Notes: a model not told the origin generated them from the sequence alone. 45,857 nucleotides of DNA from Vitreoscilla sp. (GCA_018780145.1 JADMKA010000050.1:1-45857); one strand, 5' to 3'; shown: positions 32,974 to 41,470, counted from the first letter of the stretch. Translations and numbers: made by a program.

Positions 32974-34710
32974 TCAGAAGCTGGTCAGCACCTTGGCCGA
33001 AATCGCCAGCTGGTAAAGGATAGACGTGATGCCACGTGCGACCTCCACCCACTTCGACTCGACCTTCGGGAAGACCAGAATCTCGTCGCCAGGCCCCGGG
33101 ATCGCGCCGCTGGGGGCAATGCTGCCATCCGGCCGCAGCACCAGGGTCTTGTTGCGGTCCGAGCGCTGGGTGTAGCCGCCCACCAGATCCACATAGTTGT
33201 CGACGCTGAAGTCGGGCGTGTAGATGAGGGTGTTGGCGAACACCACTTCGCCGCTGACCGCGACCAGGTTGGTGCGCTCGGGCAGGCGGACGACGTCGCC
33301 GTCTTCCATCAGGGTCTCGGGGGCCTGCGCCTTGCTGGCCAGCACGACCTGGCCCTTGGGCACGATGGTGCGGGCGCGCTCGACGAACTGCAGGATCAGC
33401 TCGGCCTCGGTCTTGCGCAGATTGGCCTCTTCCATCGTGGACGAGCGGCCGGTCAGCGCGGTGACCTCGAGGCTGCGCAGGGTCTGATCCAGGCTTTCCT
33501 TCTGCTTGGCGGCCACCGACCGGCGGTACAACTGCAACGCATCCAGGTTGGCCTGCGGTGCGGGCTTCAGGCGGGCGATCACGTCCTTCAGACGCGAGCC
33601 ATAGGGCATCACGAAGGAGCGCTCGCCCAGGTGGGCGCCATCGATGCGCACCAGGATGGTGGCGGGGTACTTGTCGGCGGTGACGCCGACCTCGTCACCG
33701 GCCTGCACCACCACGTTGGCGGCGTTCTCGATCGGGTGGTATTCGCTGCGGCGCTCGGCGCCGATCGAGCGGATGATGCTGATGTGGGTGGCGTTGGGGG
33801 TCGGCGAGGCCAGCGCCATCAGATCCGCAGCGGTGATCTGCGGTTTGGACAACTCGAACTGGTAGGGGTTCAGCACCTCGCCGGTGACGATCACCGCATG
33901 GCGGCGCGGCGGGATGACGATGGTGTCGCCGTCCTGCAGCTGCAACGCCTCGATCTGACCCTTCAGCAGGAACTTGTAGAGGTCGATGCTGGCGCGCAGC
34001 TTGCCGTTGCGCATGATGTCTACCGCCAGGTAGCTGCCGCGCTCCGGGTCGATGCCGCCCGCCCTGTCGAGGTAGTACAGCACCGAGTCGGACGACAGGC
34101 CGCCGTACAGGCCCGGTGCCCGCACGAAGCCGGTCACGTAAACCTTGACCGGCTGCGCGGCCTCCAGCGTGGCGTAGACGCCGACGTTGGCGCGGAAAAC
34201 TTTCTTGACCGCGTTGTCGACCAGCTGGTTCAGGTCGCCGTTGCGCACGCCGACCACCTTCACCGGGCCGACGTTGGGAATGAAGATGTTGCCCTGCGCA
34301 TCGACCGGCTGGGTGGCTTCGTAGATGATCGCGCCCCACAGGCGGGTCAGCACGCGGTCGCCGATGGCCAGCTGGTAGTCGGGGTTGAAGCCGCTGAAGG
34401 TGACGGCACCGAAGCGGCCGCTGAACATCTGCGAGCCGAACATCACCGGCCGTCCGGTGGCTGTCGGGGTGAGCGGCAGCGGGGCCACCACCGGCGGCGG
34501 CGCGACCGCCGGCGTACCCACCGGCACCGGTTGCTGCGGCGGGGCGACGGTGCTGGCCGTGGGCACCGTGGTGGTGGTCGACGTCGTGGCCGGCATGCCG
34601 CTGGTCGCGGGGTAGACCATCGGCTGCGGCGCGGTCTGCGCGGCGGTGATCGTCGTCAGGGCGCCCAGCGCGAGGGCGGCAATCAGGTGGTGAAGGGTGG
34701 TGCGGGTCAT
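32974..34710 (-). CDS. kpsD: Capsule polysaccharide export protein, KpsD/Wza-like (OPX family)
   Basis: 578 residues from the ATG at 34710. A signal peptide is clear (TTLHHLIAALALGALTTITA then AQ). There is no lipobox Cys, so a periplasmic/outer-membrane KpsD-like rather than a lipoprotein Wza-like form is expected. A Pro/Thr/Val-rich linker runs from about 35 to 95. The poly-export domain follows (PDYQLAIGDRVLTRLWGAII, GNIFIPNVGPVKVVGVRNGD). Then come several SLBB-like repeats (KVYVTGFVRAPGLYGGLSSD, HAVIVTGEVLNPYQFELSKP, NLVAVSGEVVFANTLIYTPD). It would carry the polymer through the periplasm and outer membrane with KpsE. It starts 5 bp after kpsE, in the kpsMTED order. Confidence 0.92.
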   Translation of the reverse strand: MTRTTLHHLIAALALGALTTITAAQTAPQPMVYPATSGMPATTSTTTTVPTASTVAPPQQPVPVGTPAVAPPPVVAPLPLTPTATGRPVMFGSQMFSGRFGAVTFSGFNPDYQLAIGDRVLTRLWGAIIYEATQPVDAQGNIFIPNVGPVKVVGVRNGDLNQLVDNAVKKVFRANVGVYATLEAAQPVKVYVTGFVRAPGLYGGLSSDSVLYYLDRAGGIDPERGSYLAVDIMRNGKLRASIDLYKFLLKGQIEALQLQDGDTIVIPPRRHAVIVTGEVLNPYQFELSKPQITAADLMALASPTPNATHISIIRSIGAERRSEYHPIENAANVVVQAGDEVGVTADKYPATILVRIDGAHLGERSFVMPYGSRLKDVIARLKPAPQANLDALQLYRRSVAAKQKESLDQTLRSLEVTALTGRSSTMEEANLRKTEAELILQFVERARTIVPKGQVVLASKAQAPETLMEDGDVVRLPERTNLVAVSGEVVFANTLIYTPDFSVDNYVDLVGGYTQRSDRNKTLVLRPDGSIAPSGAIPGPGDEILVFPKVESKWVEVARGITSILYQLAISAKVLTSF

Positions 34711-34715
34711 GGTGT

Positions 34716-35813
34716 TCAGTCCTGATGTTCCTGAATCGTGGCGACGATGAGCCGGACCACCGCGTAGACGATGGCGCACAACGCAAGCAAGGTGAGCAGG
34801 TTGTAGATGCGGCGCGGGTATTCGGCGGTCTCGGCCTTGGCCGGGGCCTCGACGATGACCAGGCTCTTGAGCTTGCGCGCCGCCTCGATGCGCGCGGCTT
34901 CCAGCGCCGCGTTGGCGGACCGGTAGGCGTCCTCGGCGAACACCGCCTTGAGCAGCAGGCTCTGGTACTCGGCATTGACGGCGCCCAGCCGGTCGCCGGT
35001 CACGCTCGAGGTGGTGCGGGCCTTTTCCGCCTCCAGCTGCGCCTTGTTCGCGATGATCTGGTCACGCAGCGCGACCACCTGGGGCGCGTCCGGCTGCATG
35101 AAGGACAACTTGTTCTTCATGTCCGCTTCGAGCCGCGCCACCGTGGCCTGCAGTTCGGCGGTCAACGCGTTGGCTGCGGCCGACTGGGCCACCGGGTCGA
35201 GGATCTTGTTGGCCATCTGGAACTCGACCACCTTCGCCTTGGCGGCCTGCAGGCGCAGCGAGGTGGCCTCGAACTCGGTCTGCGAGAACAGCATCTGCTC
35301 GGACGCCACCCGGTGGGTGTAGTTGTTGACGAAGCGCTCGGAGGCTTCGAGGATCGCCCGGTTCAGCTTCTCCGCCATCTCAGGATCAAAACCTTGGGTG
35401 CGGATGGTCAGCAGGCCGTTGATGTCGTTGAACTCCAGCTCCACCCGGGCCCGGTAGTATTTGATGAACCATTCCAGGCTGGTGCCCGGCCACAGGCGGT
35501 AGAAGATGTCGGCGCGCGGCGCCTCGAAGTGCTCGCGCAGCTTCAGGCGCGGCTCGAGCTCGCGGGCCAGGCTGCCGGAGTGGACGAAATCCAGCAGGTA
35601 CAGCGTGTCTTCCCACGACAGCAGGCCGGCACCTGCGCCAAGCGAAATGGTGCCGCCCGGCCCGGCGCTGACCACCGCCGACTTGACGGCGACGATCGAC
35701 TTGCTGGTATAGCGGTCGGACGCGATCAGCGTGTAGTAGATCAGGCCGAGCACCATGGGTGCGGCGATCAACGCCAGCTTCAGACGCCGGGGCGTGAATG
35801 AGGATGCCTTCAT
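34716..35813 (-). CDS. kpsE: Capsule export inner-membrane/periplasmic protein KpsE (PCP-3 family)
   Basis: 365 residues from the ATG at 35813, overlapping the kpsT stop by 4 bp. There is an N-terminal membrane span (LKLALIAAPMVLGLIYYTLI, about 11-30) and a C-terminal one (IYNLLTLLALCAIVYAVVRL, about 335-354). A long, mostly helical periplasmic part lies between, with coiled-coil segments (FSQTEFEATSLRLQAAKAKV, ALTAELQATVARLEADMKNK). This two-span layout with a short cytoplasmic tail is typical of KpsE/CtrB/BexC. It links the KpsMT transporter to KpsD. In-frame codons upstream of 35813 lie inside kpsT and are not part of the gene. Confidence 0.92.
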   Translation of the reverse strand: MKASSFTPRRLKLALIAAPMVLGLIYYTLIASDRYTSKSIVAVKSAVVSAGPGGTISLGAGAGLLSWEDTLYLLDFVHSGSLARELEPRLKLREHFEAPRADIFYRLWPGTSLEWFIKYYRARVELEFNDINGLLTIRTQGFDPEMAEKLNRAILEASERFVNNYTHRVASEQMLFSQTEFEATSLRLQAAKAKVVEFQMANKILDPVAQSAAANALTAELQATVARLEADMKNKLSFMQPDAPQVVALRDQIIANKAQLEAEKARTTSSVTGDRLGAVNAEYQSLLLKAVFAEDAYRSANAALEAARIEAARKLKSLVIVEAPAKAETAEYPRRIYNLLTLLALCAIVYAVVRLIVATIQEHQD

Positions 35814-36484
35814 GGTTGCGATGCCTTGAGAAGTTCCTGGAAGGCCTCGAGACCCTCGTCGACGTCGTCGTAGAACGATGCCTGGCCGTTGTGAATGAAG
35901 ACCAAGGTACTGCACATGTCCTTGATCTCCTTGTGATTGTGCGTGACCAGGATCACGCCGGCATGGGCCAGCTTCTCCCGGAAGACCTGTGACGCCTTCT
36001 TGCGGAAGATCGGGTCGCCGACCGCCAGCACCTCGTCGATGAGGTAGTAGTCGAAGTCGAAGGCCATGCTCATGCCGAAGGCCACACGCGCCCGCATGCC
36101 GGGCGAGTAGGTCCGCATCGGCAGGTCGAAGTAGTCGCCGATCTCGGCGAAGGCCTGGACATACGCCACCTTCTCGCGCATTTCCGGGCCGGTGGCACCG
36201 AACACGCGGCAGACGAACCGGGTGTTGTCGCGTGCACTCAGCGAGCCCTGGAAGCCGCCGGACAGGCCGACCGGCCACGAGATGTTCTGGTCGGTGATGA
36301 CCTCTCCGCTGTCGGGTGCATCCAGGCCACCCAGCAGGTTCAGCAGGGTGGACTTGCCTGCACCGTTGCGGCCGATCAGCCCGACGCCGGAACCGGTCGG
36401 CAGCGTGAAGTTCAGGTCGCGGAAGACATACTTCCGCCCATGCCGGGTGGGGTAGGACTTGGTGAGATTGCGCAGTTCGATCAT
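35810..36484 (-). CDS. kpsT: Polysaccharide export ABC transporter ATP-binding protein KpsT
   Basis: 224 residues from the ATG at 36484. Walker A is GLIGRNGAGKSTLLNLLGGL (about 45-64). The signature motif is the variant YSPGMRARVAFGMSMAF, common in capsule exporters in place of LSGGQ. Walker B is YYLIDEVLAVGD, followed by VILVTHNHKEI with the switch His. The length is normal for KpsT/CtrD, with no extra carbohydrate-binding C-terminal domain, as expected for group 2-like capsule export rather than Wzt-type O-antigen export. It powers polymer translocation across the inner membrane with KpsM, whose gene ends 8 bp upstream. Confidence 0.95.
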   Translation of the reverse strand: MIELRNLTKSYPTRHGRKYVFRDLNFTLPTGSGVGLIGRNGAGKSTLLNLLGGLDAPDSGEVITDQNISWPVGLSGGFQGSLSARDNTRFVCRVFGATGPEMREKVAYVQAFAEIGDYFDLPMRTYSPGMRARVAFGMSMAFDFDYYLIDEVLAVGDPIFRKKASQVFREKLAHAGVILVTHNHKEIKDMCSTLVFIHNGQASFYDDVDEGLEAFQELLKASQP

Positions 36485-36492
36485 GGCCGCTC

Positions 36493-37278
36493 CTAGCGCC
36501 TCACCAGCACGCGTTGGCGGTTCACCCAGAACACCGCCACGCCAAGGAACAACAGCACCATGCCCACGACCAGCGGATAGTCCAGATTCACCCCCATCAG
36601 CGGATGGTAGGTGGGGAAGTAGGACCAGCGGGTCAACTCGACCATGTGCAGCAGCGGGTTCCACATCAGGTACTGGATCACCGTGGGCGGAAAGTTGTGG
36701 ATCGGGATCAGGACCCCCGAGCTGATGTACAGCGGGAACGAGGTCAGCTGCAGGAAGCTGCCCAGGGCCGGGAATTTCTTCACCCCGACCGCCGACATCA
36801 GCCCCAACCCGACACCCCAGATCACGAACAACAGGATCATCGCCAGGTATTCGAGCGGCCTGGCAGGGGTGATTCGATACTCCATCCAGGCGAAGACCAG
36901 CATGAACGCCACGAAGATCATCGTGTACATGACGATCTCGATGATCGCCCGGCTGGCCATGGCGTCGGCTGGCTTGACCTGCCGGTAGCCGAACAAACCG
37001 GCGTTCGCCTCGACAGCCTGCATCATCCGGAACCAGATATTGCGGAACATGAAGAACGGGATCATCGCCACCACGAGGTAGACGGCGACGTCGATCATGA
37101 CCCCCGCCGTGCGTTCACGCAGGATGATGCGCAACGCCAGCATGACGGCGATGTGGGCCATCGGCTCGAAAAGCACCCACAACAACCCGATCAACCGGCC
37201 ACCGAAGCGTGTCTTCAACTCGCGCAGGATGAGCGCGAAGAGAACGGCCTTCTGAATCTGCCAGGAGCTGCGTTTCAT
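36493..37278 (-). CDS. kpsM: Polysaccharide export ABC transporter permease KpsM
   Basis: 261 residues. ABC-2 type permease with about six membrane spans (LIGLLWVLFEPMAHIAVMLA, VAVYLVVAMIPFFMFRNIWF, VMYTMIFVAFMLVFAW, YLAMILLFVIWGVGLGLMSA, LTSFPLYISSGVLIPI, YPLVVGMVLLFLGVAVFWVN). The N-terminal cytoplasmic helix ILRELKTRFGGRLIGLLW is characteristic of KpsM/CtrC/BexB. It is the first gene of the leftward kpsMTED run. The 257-bp divergent gap to the rightward glycosyltransferase at 37536 presumably holds promoters for both directions. Confidence 0.95.
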   Translation of the reverse strand: MKRSSWQIQKAVLFALILRELKTRFGGRLIGLLWVLFEPMAHIAVMLALRIILRERTAGVMIDVAVYLVVAMIPFFMFRNIWFRMMQAVEANAGLFGYRQVKPADAMASRAIIEIVMYTMIFVAFMLVFAWMEYRITPARPLEYLAMILLFVIWGVGLGLMSAVGVKKFPALGSFLQLTSFPLYISSGVLIPIHNFPPTVIQYLMWNPLLHMVELTRWSYFPTYHPLMGVNLDYPLVVGMVLLFLGVAVFWVNRQRVLVRR

Positions 37279-37535
37279 GGTCGGGTCGGTTCGCCGTCTC
37301 GGGCCCAGGCGCCGAGCGCCAGCGAAGGGCAGACTCTATCCGACACAACGCGGGCACTGCCCCCTGGTCTGTCAGCAAGTATCAGCACAAATCCCTCATC
37401 GGCCGACTTATTCCCTTGATCTTGTGGCGGCCGGCGGCCGCGTTGGCGCTCGATTGTGCCCCGGGACCCGGGTTCTCCCGGCCAAGAATTGGGGGGATGG
37501 GCCCGGTCGATGCGCCGACAATCCCGCCCCGCGCC
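37279..37535. promoter_or_regulatory. Divergent intergenic region kpsM / glycosyltransferase
   Basis: 257 bp with a relatively AT-rich centre (about 37370-37425, AGTATCAGCACAAATCCCTC and CTTATTCCCTTGATCTTGTG). This is the only candidate promoter zone for the kpsMTED run. I find no convincing -35/-10 pair and no ops/JUMPstart (GGCGGTAGCGT-like) element, so RfaH-type control is not supported. Confidence 0.4.
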
Positions 37536-38765
37536 ATGAACATCCTCTTCATCCATCAGAATTTCCCGGGCCAGTTCCGCCACCTGGCGCCGGCGTTGGC
37601 GGCCGCCGGCCATCGGGTGGATGCCCTGGCCATGCACCGTCGGCCGCCCCCCAGAGGAGTGACCCAGCATGTCTACGGCGTGACCCGAGCCGCGGGCACC
37701 GACATGCACCCGCTGCTGCGCGAATCCGAGGCCAAGGTGCTGCGCGGCGAGGCCTGCGCCGCGGCGATGCTGCACCTGGCCAAGGGCGGCTACCGGCCCG
37801 ACCTGGTGATCGCCAACCCGGGTTGGGGCGAGGCCTTGTTCGTCAAGGACGTGTTCCCCCAGGCCCGCCTGGTGTGCCTGCTGGAGTTCTTCCATGGCAC
37901 GCCGGATGCGGATTTCGGCTTCGACCCCGAGTTCGGCCAACCGACGATCGAAGCCCGGATGAAGCACCGCCTGAAGAACATGGCGCTGATCGAAGCCATG
38001 CTGGCCATGGACCGTGGCGTGGCCCCCACGGCCTGGCAGGCCTCGCGGTTGCCGGAGGGCTGGCGAGACCGGGTGGAACTGATCTTCGACGGGATCGACA
38101 CCGACCGCGTGGTGCCGGATCCGGCGGCCAGCTTCAACCATGCCTGGCTCCCGGCCCCAGTTCGCGCTGGCGAGCCGGTGGTGACCTTCGTCAACCGCAA
38201 TCTGGAGCCCTACCGCGGCTACCATGTCTTCATGCGCGCCCTGCCCGAGATCCAGCGCCGCCTGCCCGACGCCCGGGTGCTGATCGTCGGCGGTGACGGT
38301 GTCAGCTACGGCGCCGCGGCGCCGCTCGGCACCACCTGGAAGCAACGTTTCCTCGACGAGGTGAAGGACCGCCTGGACACCACCCGCGTCCACTTCCTGG
38401 GCCAGTTGCCGTATACCGACTACCTTCGGCTGTTGCAGGTCTCGGCCGCGCATGTCTACCTGACCTACCCCTTCGTGCTGTCGTGGAGTTGCCTGGAAGC
38501 CATGAGCGCCGGCTGCCATGTGGTCGGCAGTCGCACCGCACCGGTGCAGGACTACATCGAGGACGGTGTCAATGGCTCGCTGGTCGATTTCTTCGACACC
38601 AGCGCGCTCGCCGAGGCCGTGGCGGACGCCGTCGGCTCGCGTGCGCGGCACGCTGCCCTTCGCGCCGCTGCACGGCAGACCATCGTCGAGCGCTGCGACC
38701 TGCGGCGGCTGTGCCTGCCGCGCTGGCGCGAGCTGCTGAGCACGCTGGCAGGGCAGGCAGCATGA
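37536..38765 (+). CDS. Glycosyltransferase, GT4 family
   Basis: 409 residues from the ATG at 37536 (MNILFIHQNFPGQFRHLAPA), with the classic GT4 N-terminus F-x-HQNFPGQFRHLA. YRPDLVIANPGWGEALFVKD and DRGVAPTAWQASRLP are in the N-terminal domain. The C-terminal domain has VTFVNRNLEPYRGYHVFMRA (the NRNLEPYRG donor-phosphate loop) and the nucleotide-sugar segment YPFVLSWSCLEAMSAGCHVV, with Glu in LEAMS. In-frame codons upstream of 37536 are not protein-like. It is the first gene of a short rightward pair at the edge of the polysaccharide locus. Confidence 0.88.
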   Translation: MNILFIHQNFPGQFRHLAPALAAAGHRVDALAMHRRPPPRGVTQHVYGVTRAAGTDMHPLLRESEAKVLRGEACAAAMLHLAKGGYRPDLVIANPGWGEALFVKDVFPQARLVCLLEFFHGTPDADFGFDPEFGQPTIEARMKHRLKNMALIEAMLAMDRGVAPTAWQASRLPEGWRDRVELIFDGIDTDRVVPDPAASFNHAWLPAPVRAGEPVVTFVNRNLEPYRGYHVFMRALPEIQRRLPDARVLIVGGDGVSYGAAAPLGTTWKQRFLDEVKDRLDTTRVHFLGQLPYTDYLRLLQVSAAHVYLTYPFVLSWSCLEAMSAGCHVVGSRTAPVQDYIEDGVNGSLVDFFDTSALAEAVADAVGSRARHAALRAAARQTIVERCDLRRLCLPRWRELLSTLAGQAA

Positions 38766-38784
38766 CCGTCGGAAGGGCTCGCTG

Positions 38785-39786
38785 ATGTGGCGGCGCCTGC
38801 TGGGCAGCACCCCGCGCGAAATCCCCCCGCCGGGCACCCCCGCACGGGCGAAGGCGGCCGGCCGACTGGTGCTGCTGGAAGAGGGCCGGACCCCGAGCGG
38901 CGACTACCTGCTGGCCCCTTTCCTGGCCAGCCTCGGCCCGGTGCTGGTCCGCCTGGATGCGCGCATCGCGCCGCGCGCCGGGCAGCTGCTGGCTGGTGAC
39001 TTCGTGGTCGTTCAGCGCTACCTGCATGCCCCCTGGCGCACCGCCATCGAGCGCCAACGCCCGGGGCTGGCGGGCCTGGCCTGGTTCCTGGACGATGACC
39101 TGCTGGATCCGCAGGCCTTGTCCGAACTGGCCGGCCCCTACGCCCGCAAGATCCGGCGCATGGCCTTGTCGCAACGGCCCTGGTTCGAGCAGATGGGCAG
39201 CCAGTGGTGGGTGGCCACCGAAGCCCTGGCCACCAAGTACGCGAGCGCGTCACCGTCGCTGCTCCCATTCGCACCACCGCCCGGGCTGGCCGCGCCCCGG
39301 CCGCTGGTGAAGCTGGTCTACCACGGCACGGCCTCGCACCAGGCCGAGATCGACTGGCTGCATCCGGTGCTGGCCGCGGTGCAGCAGCGCAGCGAGGCAA
39401 CCCATGTCGAGCTGTTCGGCGAGCTCGCCGTGAACCGGCGCTTCCGGGACCTGCCGCGGGTGGCCGTGCTGCACCCGATGCGCTGGGAGAACTACCTGGC
39501 CCACACCGCCAGCCACCCGGCCGACATCGGCCTGGCGCCGCTGCTGCCCAGCCGCTTCAATGCGGCCCGCGGGCCGGTGAAGTTCATCGACTACGCCCGC
39601 CAGGGCGCGATGGGCCTGTACAGCCGTGGCGCCCCTTACGAGGGTTTTGTGCGCGACGGGGTCGACGGAGTGCTGCTGCCCAACGACCCCGATGCGTGGA
39701 TCGAGGCCATCCTGAGCTGGGTTGCCGACCCCTCGGGACGCCGGGCTCTGGCGGCTGCGGCGAGGCAGCGCCTGGGCGCCAGCTAG
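38785..39786 (+). CDS. Glycosyltransferase-like protein (GT1/GT-B type)
   Basis: 333 residues from the ATG at 38785, with GGAAGG about 10 nt upstream and a 19-bp gap to the preceding gene. RLVLLEEGRTPSGDYLLAPF starts the first Rossmann-like part. VVVQRYLHAPWRTAIERQRP and LAWFLDDDLLDP follow. The second part has KLVYHGTASHQAEIDWLHPV, a HPMRWENYLAHTASHPADIG segment and IGLAPLLPSRFNAARGPVKF, the position where GT4 enzymes carry N-x-x-K/E. The fold looks like a minimal GT-B protein. The stop overlaps that of comM on the other strand in the shared palindrome CTAG. Confidence 0.75.
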   Translation: MWRRLLGSTPREIPPPGTPARAKAAGRLVLLEEGRTPSGDYLLAPFLASLGPVLVRLDARIAPRAGQLLAGDFVVVQRYLHAPWRTAIERQRPGLAGLAWFLDDDLLDPQALSELAGPYARKIRRMALSQRPWFEQMGSQWWVATEALATKYASASPSLLPFAPPPGLAAPRPLVKLVYHGTASHQAEIDWLHPVLAAVQQRSEATHVELFGELAVNRRFRDLPRVAVLHPMRWENYLAHTASHPADIGLAPLLPSRFNAARGPVKFIDYARQGAMGLYSRGAPYEGFVRDGVDGVLLPNDPDAWIEAILSWVADPSGRRALAAAARQRLGAS

Positions 39787-41315
39787 GCTCCTGGCAGCGC
39801 GCGGCGGTACTGAACGGCCTCGGCCACAGGCGCCACGCCGACCGTGTCGGCGCCCGCCAGGTCGGCGATGGTGCGGGCCAGCTTCATCACGCGGTGCAGG
39901 CTGCGGCCGGACCAGCCGAGGCGCGTGGCGGCGGACTGCAGGAACTGGGCGGCCGCCGGCTGAAGCCGGCACAGCGTGTCCATCTCACCGGCGCCAATCG
40001 CCGCATTGGCGCGGCCCTGGCGCGCCTGCTGCCGCTCCCGTGCCCGGGTGACCCGCGCCGCCACCTGGCCGCTGGGCTCGCCGTCGGCCGCGGCCAGGAT
40101 CTCGGCCGGCGGCATGGCGGGCACCTCCACCTGCATGTCGATGCGGTCGATCAACGGGCCCGACAGGCGCGCCTGGTAGCGCGCCACCGCCTCCGGCGTG
40201 CATCGGCAGGTCTTGCCCGTGGCCGCGAAAGCACCCAGCCAGCCGCAGGGGCAGGGGTTCATCGCGGCCACCAGCTGGAAGCGCGCGGGGTACTGGGCCT
40301 GGCGGGCGGCACGGGAGATGGTGATCTGGCCGGTCTCCAGCGGCTCCCGCAAGGCCTCCAGCGCCAGGCGGGGGAACTCCGGCAGTTCGTCCAGGAACAG
40401 CACCCCCCCGTGGGCGAGCGAGATCTCGCCCGGCCGCGGTGGCGAGCCGCCGCCCACCAGGGCCGGCGCACTGGCACTGTGGTGCGGCGACCGCACCGGG
40501 CGGGTGCGCCACAGCGCGGCGTCGAAGCCCCCGGCCGCGATGCTGTGCAGTGCCGCGGTGGCCAGGGCCTCGTCGTCGCTCATCGGGGGCAGCAGCCCCG
40601 GCAGGCGCTGCGCCAGCATCGACTTGCCGGTGCCCGGCGGGCCCACCAGCAGCATGCTGTGGCCGCCGGCAGCGGCGATCTCCAGGGCCCGCTTGGCAGC
40701 CGCCTGGCCCTTGACGTCACGCAGGTCCGGCAGGTCGACGGCGGCGACCGTTTCGGCGGCACGAGCCCGGGGCAGCGGCAAGGCCGGGCCATCCGGCTGC
40801 GGCTGCAGCGCCTGCACCACCTCGGCCAAGTGGCTGGCGGAGCGGATGTCCAGCCCCTCGACGCGAGCGGCCTCGGCCGCGCTGGTGGCAGGCAGCACCA
40901 GGGTCGGGCGCGGCACAGCATCGCGTGCCGCCAAGGCCAGTGCCAGCGCCCCGCGCACCGGCCGCAGTTCGCCGGCCAGCGACAATTCACCGGCGAACTC
41001 CAGGCCCTGCAGGCGCGACAACTCGATCACCCCCTGGGCGGCCAGGATGCCCAGCGCGATCGGCAGATCGAAGCGGCCGGACTCCTTGGGCAGGTCGGCC
41101 GGCGCCAGGTTGACGGTGATGCGCTTGTTGTGGGGGAACGCGAAGCCGCTCTCGGCCAGCGCCGCACGGACCCGTTCCCGGGCCTCCTTCACCTCGGTGT
41201 CGGCGAGGCCGACCAGCGTGAAGCTGGGCAGCCCGTTGGCCAGATGGACCTCGACGCGCACCTCGGGCGCGGCCAGGCCGTCCAGGGCCCGGCTGGCGAC
41301 GACGGCCAACGACAT
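39783..41315 (-). CDS. comM: Mg-chelatase-like AAA+ ATPase ComM (YifB)
   Basis: 510 residues from the ATG at 41315, with a strong purine-rich SD (GGAAGGAAAAAG). The N-terminal domain SLAVVASRALDGLAAPEVRV and GLPSFTLVGLADTEVKEARE is typical of ComM/YifB. Walker A is LLVGPPGTGKSMLAQRLPGL, the Walker B region GGVLFLDELPEF, sensor-type AAMNPCPCGWLG with the conserved Cys pair, and a C-terminal helix-rich Mg_chelatase_C part ending QYRRALPGA. In naturally competent gammaproteobacteria ComM is a hexameric branch-migration helicase aiding integration of transformed DNA. The betaproteobacterial orthologue is expected to do likewise. This is a housekeeping gene marking the end of the polysaccharide locus. 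Confidence 0.93.
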   Translation of the reverse strand: MSLAVVASRALDGLAAPEVRVEVHLANGLPSFTLVGLADTEVKEARERVRAALAESGFAFPHNKRITVNLAPADLPKESGRFDLPIALGILAAQGVIELSRLQGLEFAGELSLAGELRPVRGALALALAARDAVPRPTLVLPATSAAEAARVEGLDIRSASHLAEVVQALQPQPDGPALPLPRARAAETVAAVDLPDLRDVKGQAAAKRALEIAAAGGHSMLLVGPPGTGKSMLAQRLPGLLPPMSDDEALATAALHSIAAGGFDAALWRTRPVRSPHHSASAPALVGGGSPPRPGEISLAHGGVLFLDELPEFPRLALEALREPLETGQITISRAARQAQYPARFQLVAAMNPCPCGWLGAFAATGKTCRCTPEAVARYQARLSGPLIDRIDMQVEVPAMPPAEILAAADGEPSGQVAARVTRARERQQARQGRANAAIGAGEMDTLCRLQPAAAQFLQSAATRLGWSGRSLHRVMKLARTIADLAGADTVGVAPVAEAVQYRRALPGA

Positions 41316-41393
41316 GTCTTTTTCCTTCCCGTGCACGCCGGGCTGTGGATTCAACCGTCGGCGCGCCCAGATTGTGCGGTGCCGGCCTGCAGG

Positions 41394-41420
41394 AGCGCTT
41401 TCCCCCGCTTGGGGGAGCGC
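41394..41420. other. Imperfect palindrome in porin operon control region
   Basis: AGCGCTTTCCCCC, GCTT loop, then GGGGGAGCGC: a 5-bp C/G stem continued by GCGCT/AGCGC with a two-T bulge. It lies just upstream of the NtrC-like site and could be a hairpin or a protein-binding site. Confidence 0.4.
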
Positions 41421-41426
41421 AGATAG

Positions 41427-41441
41427 GCACCATCTTGGTGC
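41427..41441. promoter_or_regulatory. Predicted NtrC binding site
   Basis: GCACCATCTTGGTGC is a perfect inverted repeat (GCACCA-N3-TGGTGC) matching the enterobacterial NtrC consensus TGCACCAnnnTGGTGCA at all core positions. It lies about 128 bp upstream of the start site predicted from the sigma54 promoter at 41537, a classical enhancer distance. Confidence 0.72.
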
Positions 41442-41455
41442 TATTCAGTCGAAGT

Positions 41456-41470
41456 GCTCGTCTTTGGTGC
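41456..41470. promoter_or_regulatory. Weaker second NtrC-like site
   Basis: GCTCGTCTTTGGTGC has one perfect half-site (TGGTGC) and one poor half (GCTCGT). It is centred 29 bp, about three helical turns, from the perfect site at 41427. Paired NtrC sites with such spacing are usual in enhancers. Confidence 0.5.

Noticed and set aside
29611-34725. A 1704-codon open frame on the plus strand
   Set aside because: It is antisense to the giant glycosyltransferase, the GT2-GT4 gene and kpsD, all with clear domains. Its translation is His/Gln/Ala-rich without family motifs, as expected from high GC3 on the opposite strand.
37279-37535. JUMPstart/ops element upstream of the export genes
   Set aside because: No GGCGGTAGCGT-like sequence found on either strand of this gap.
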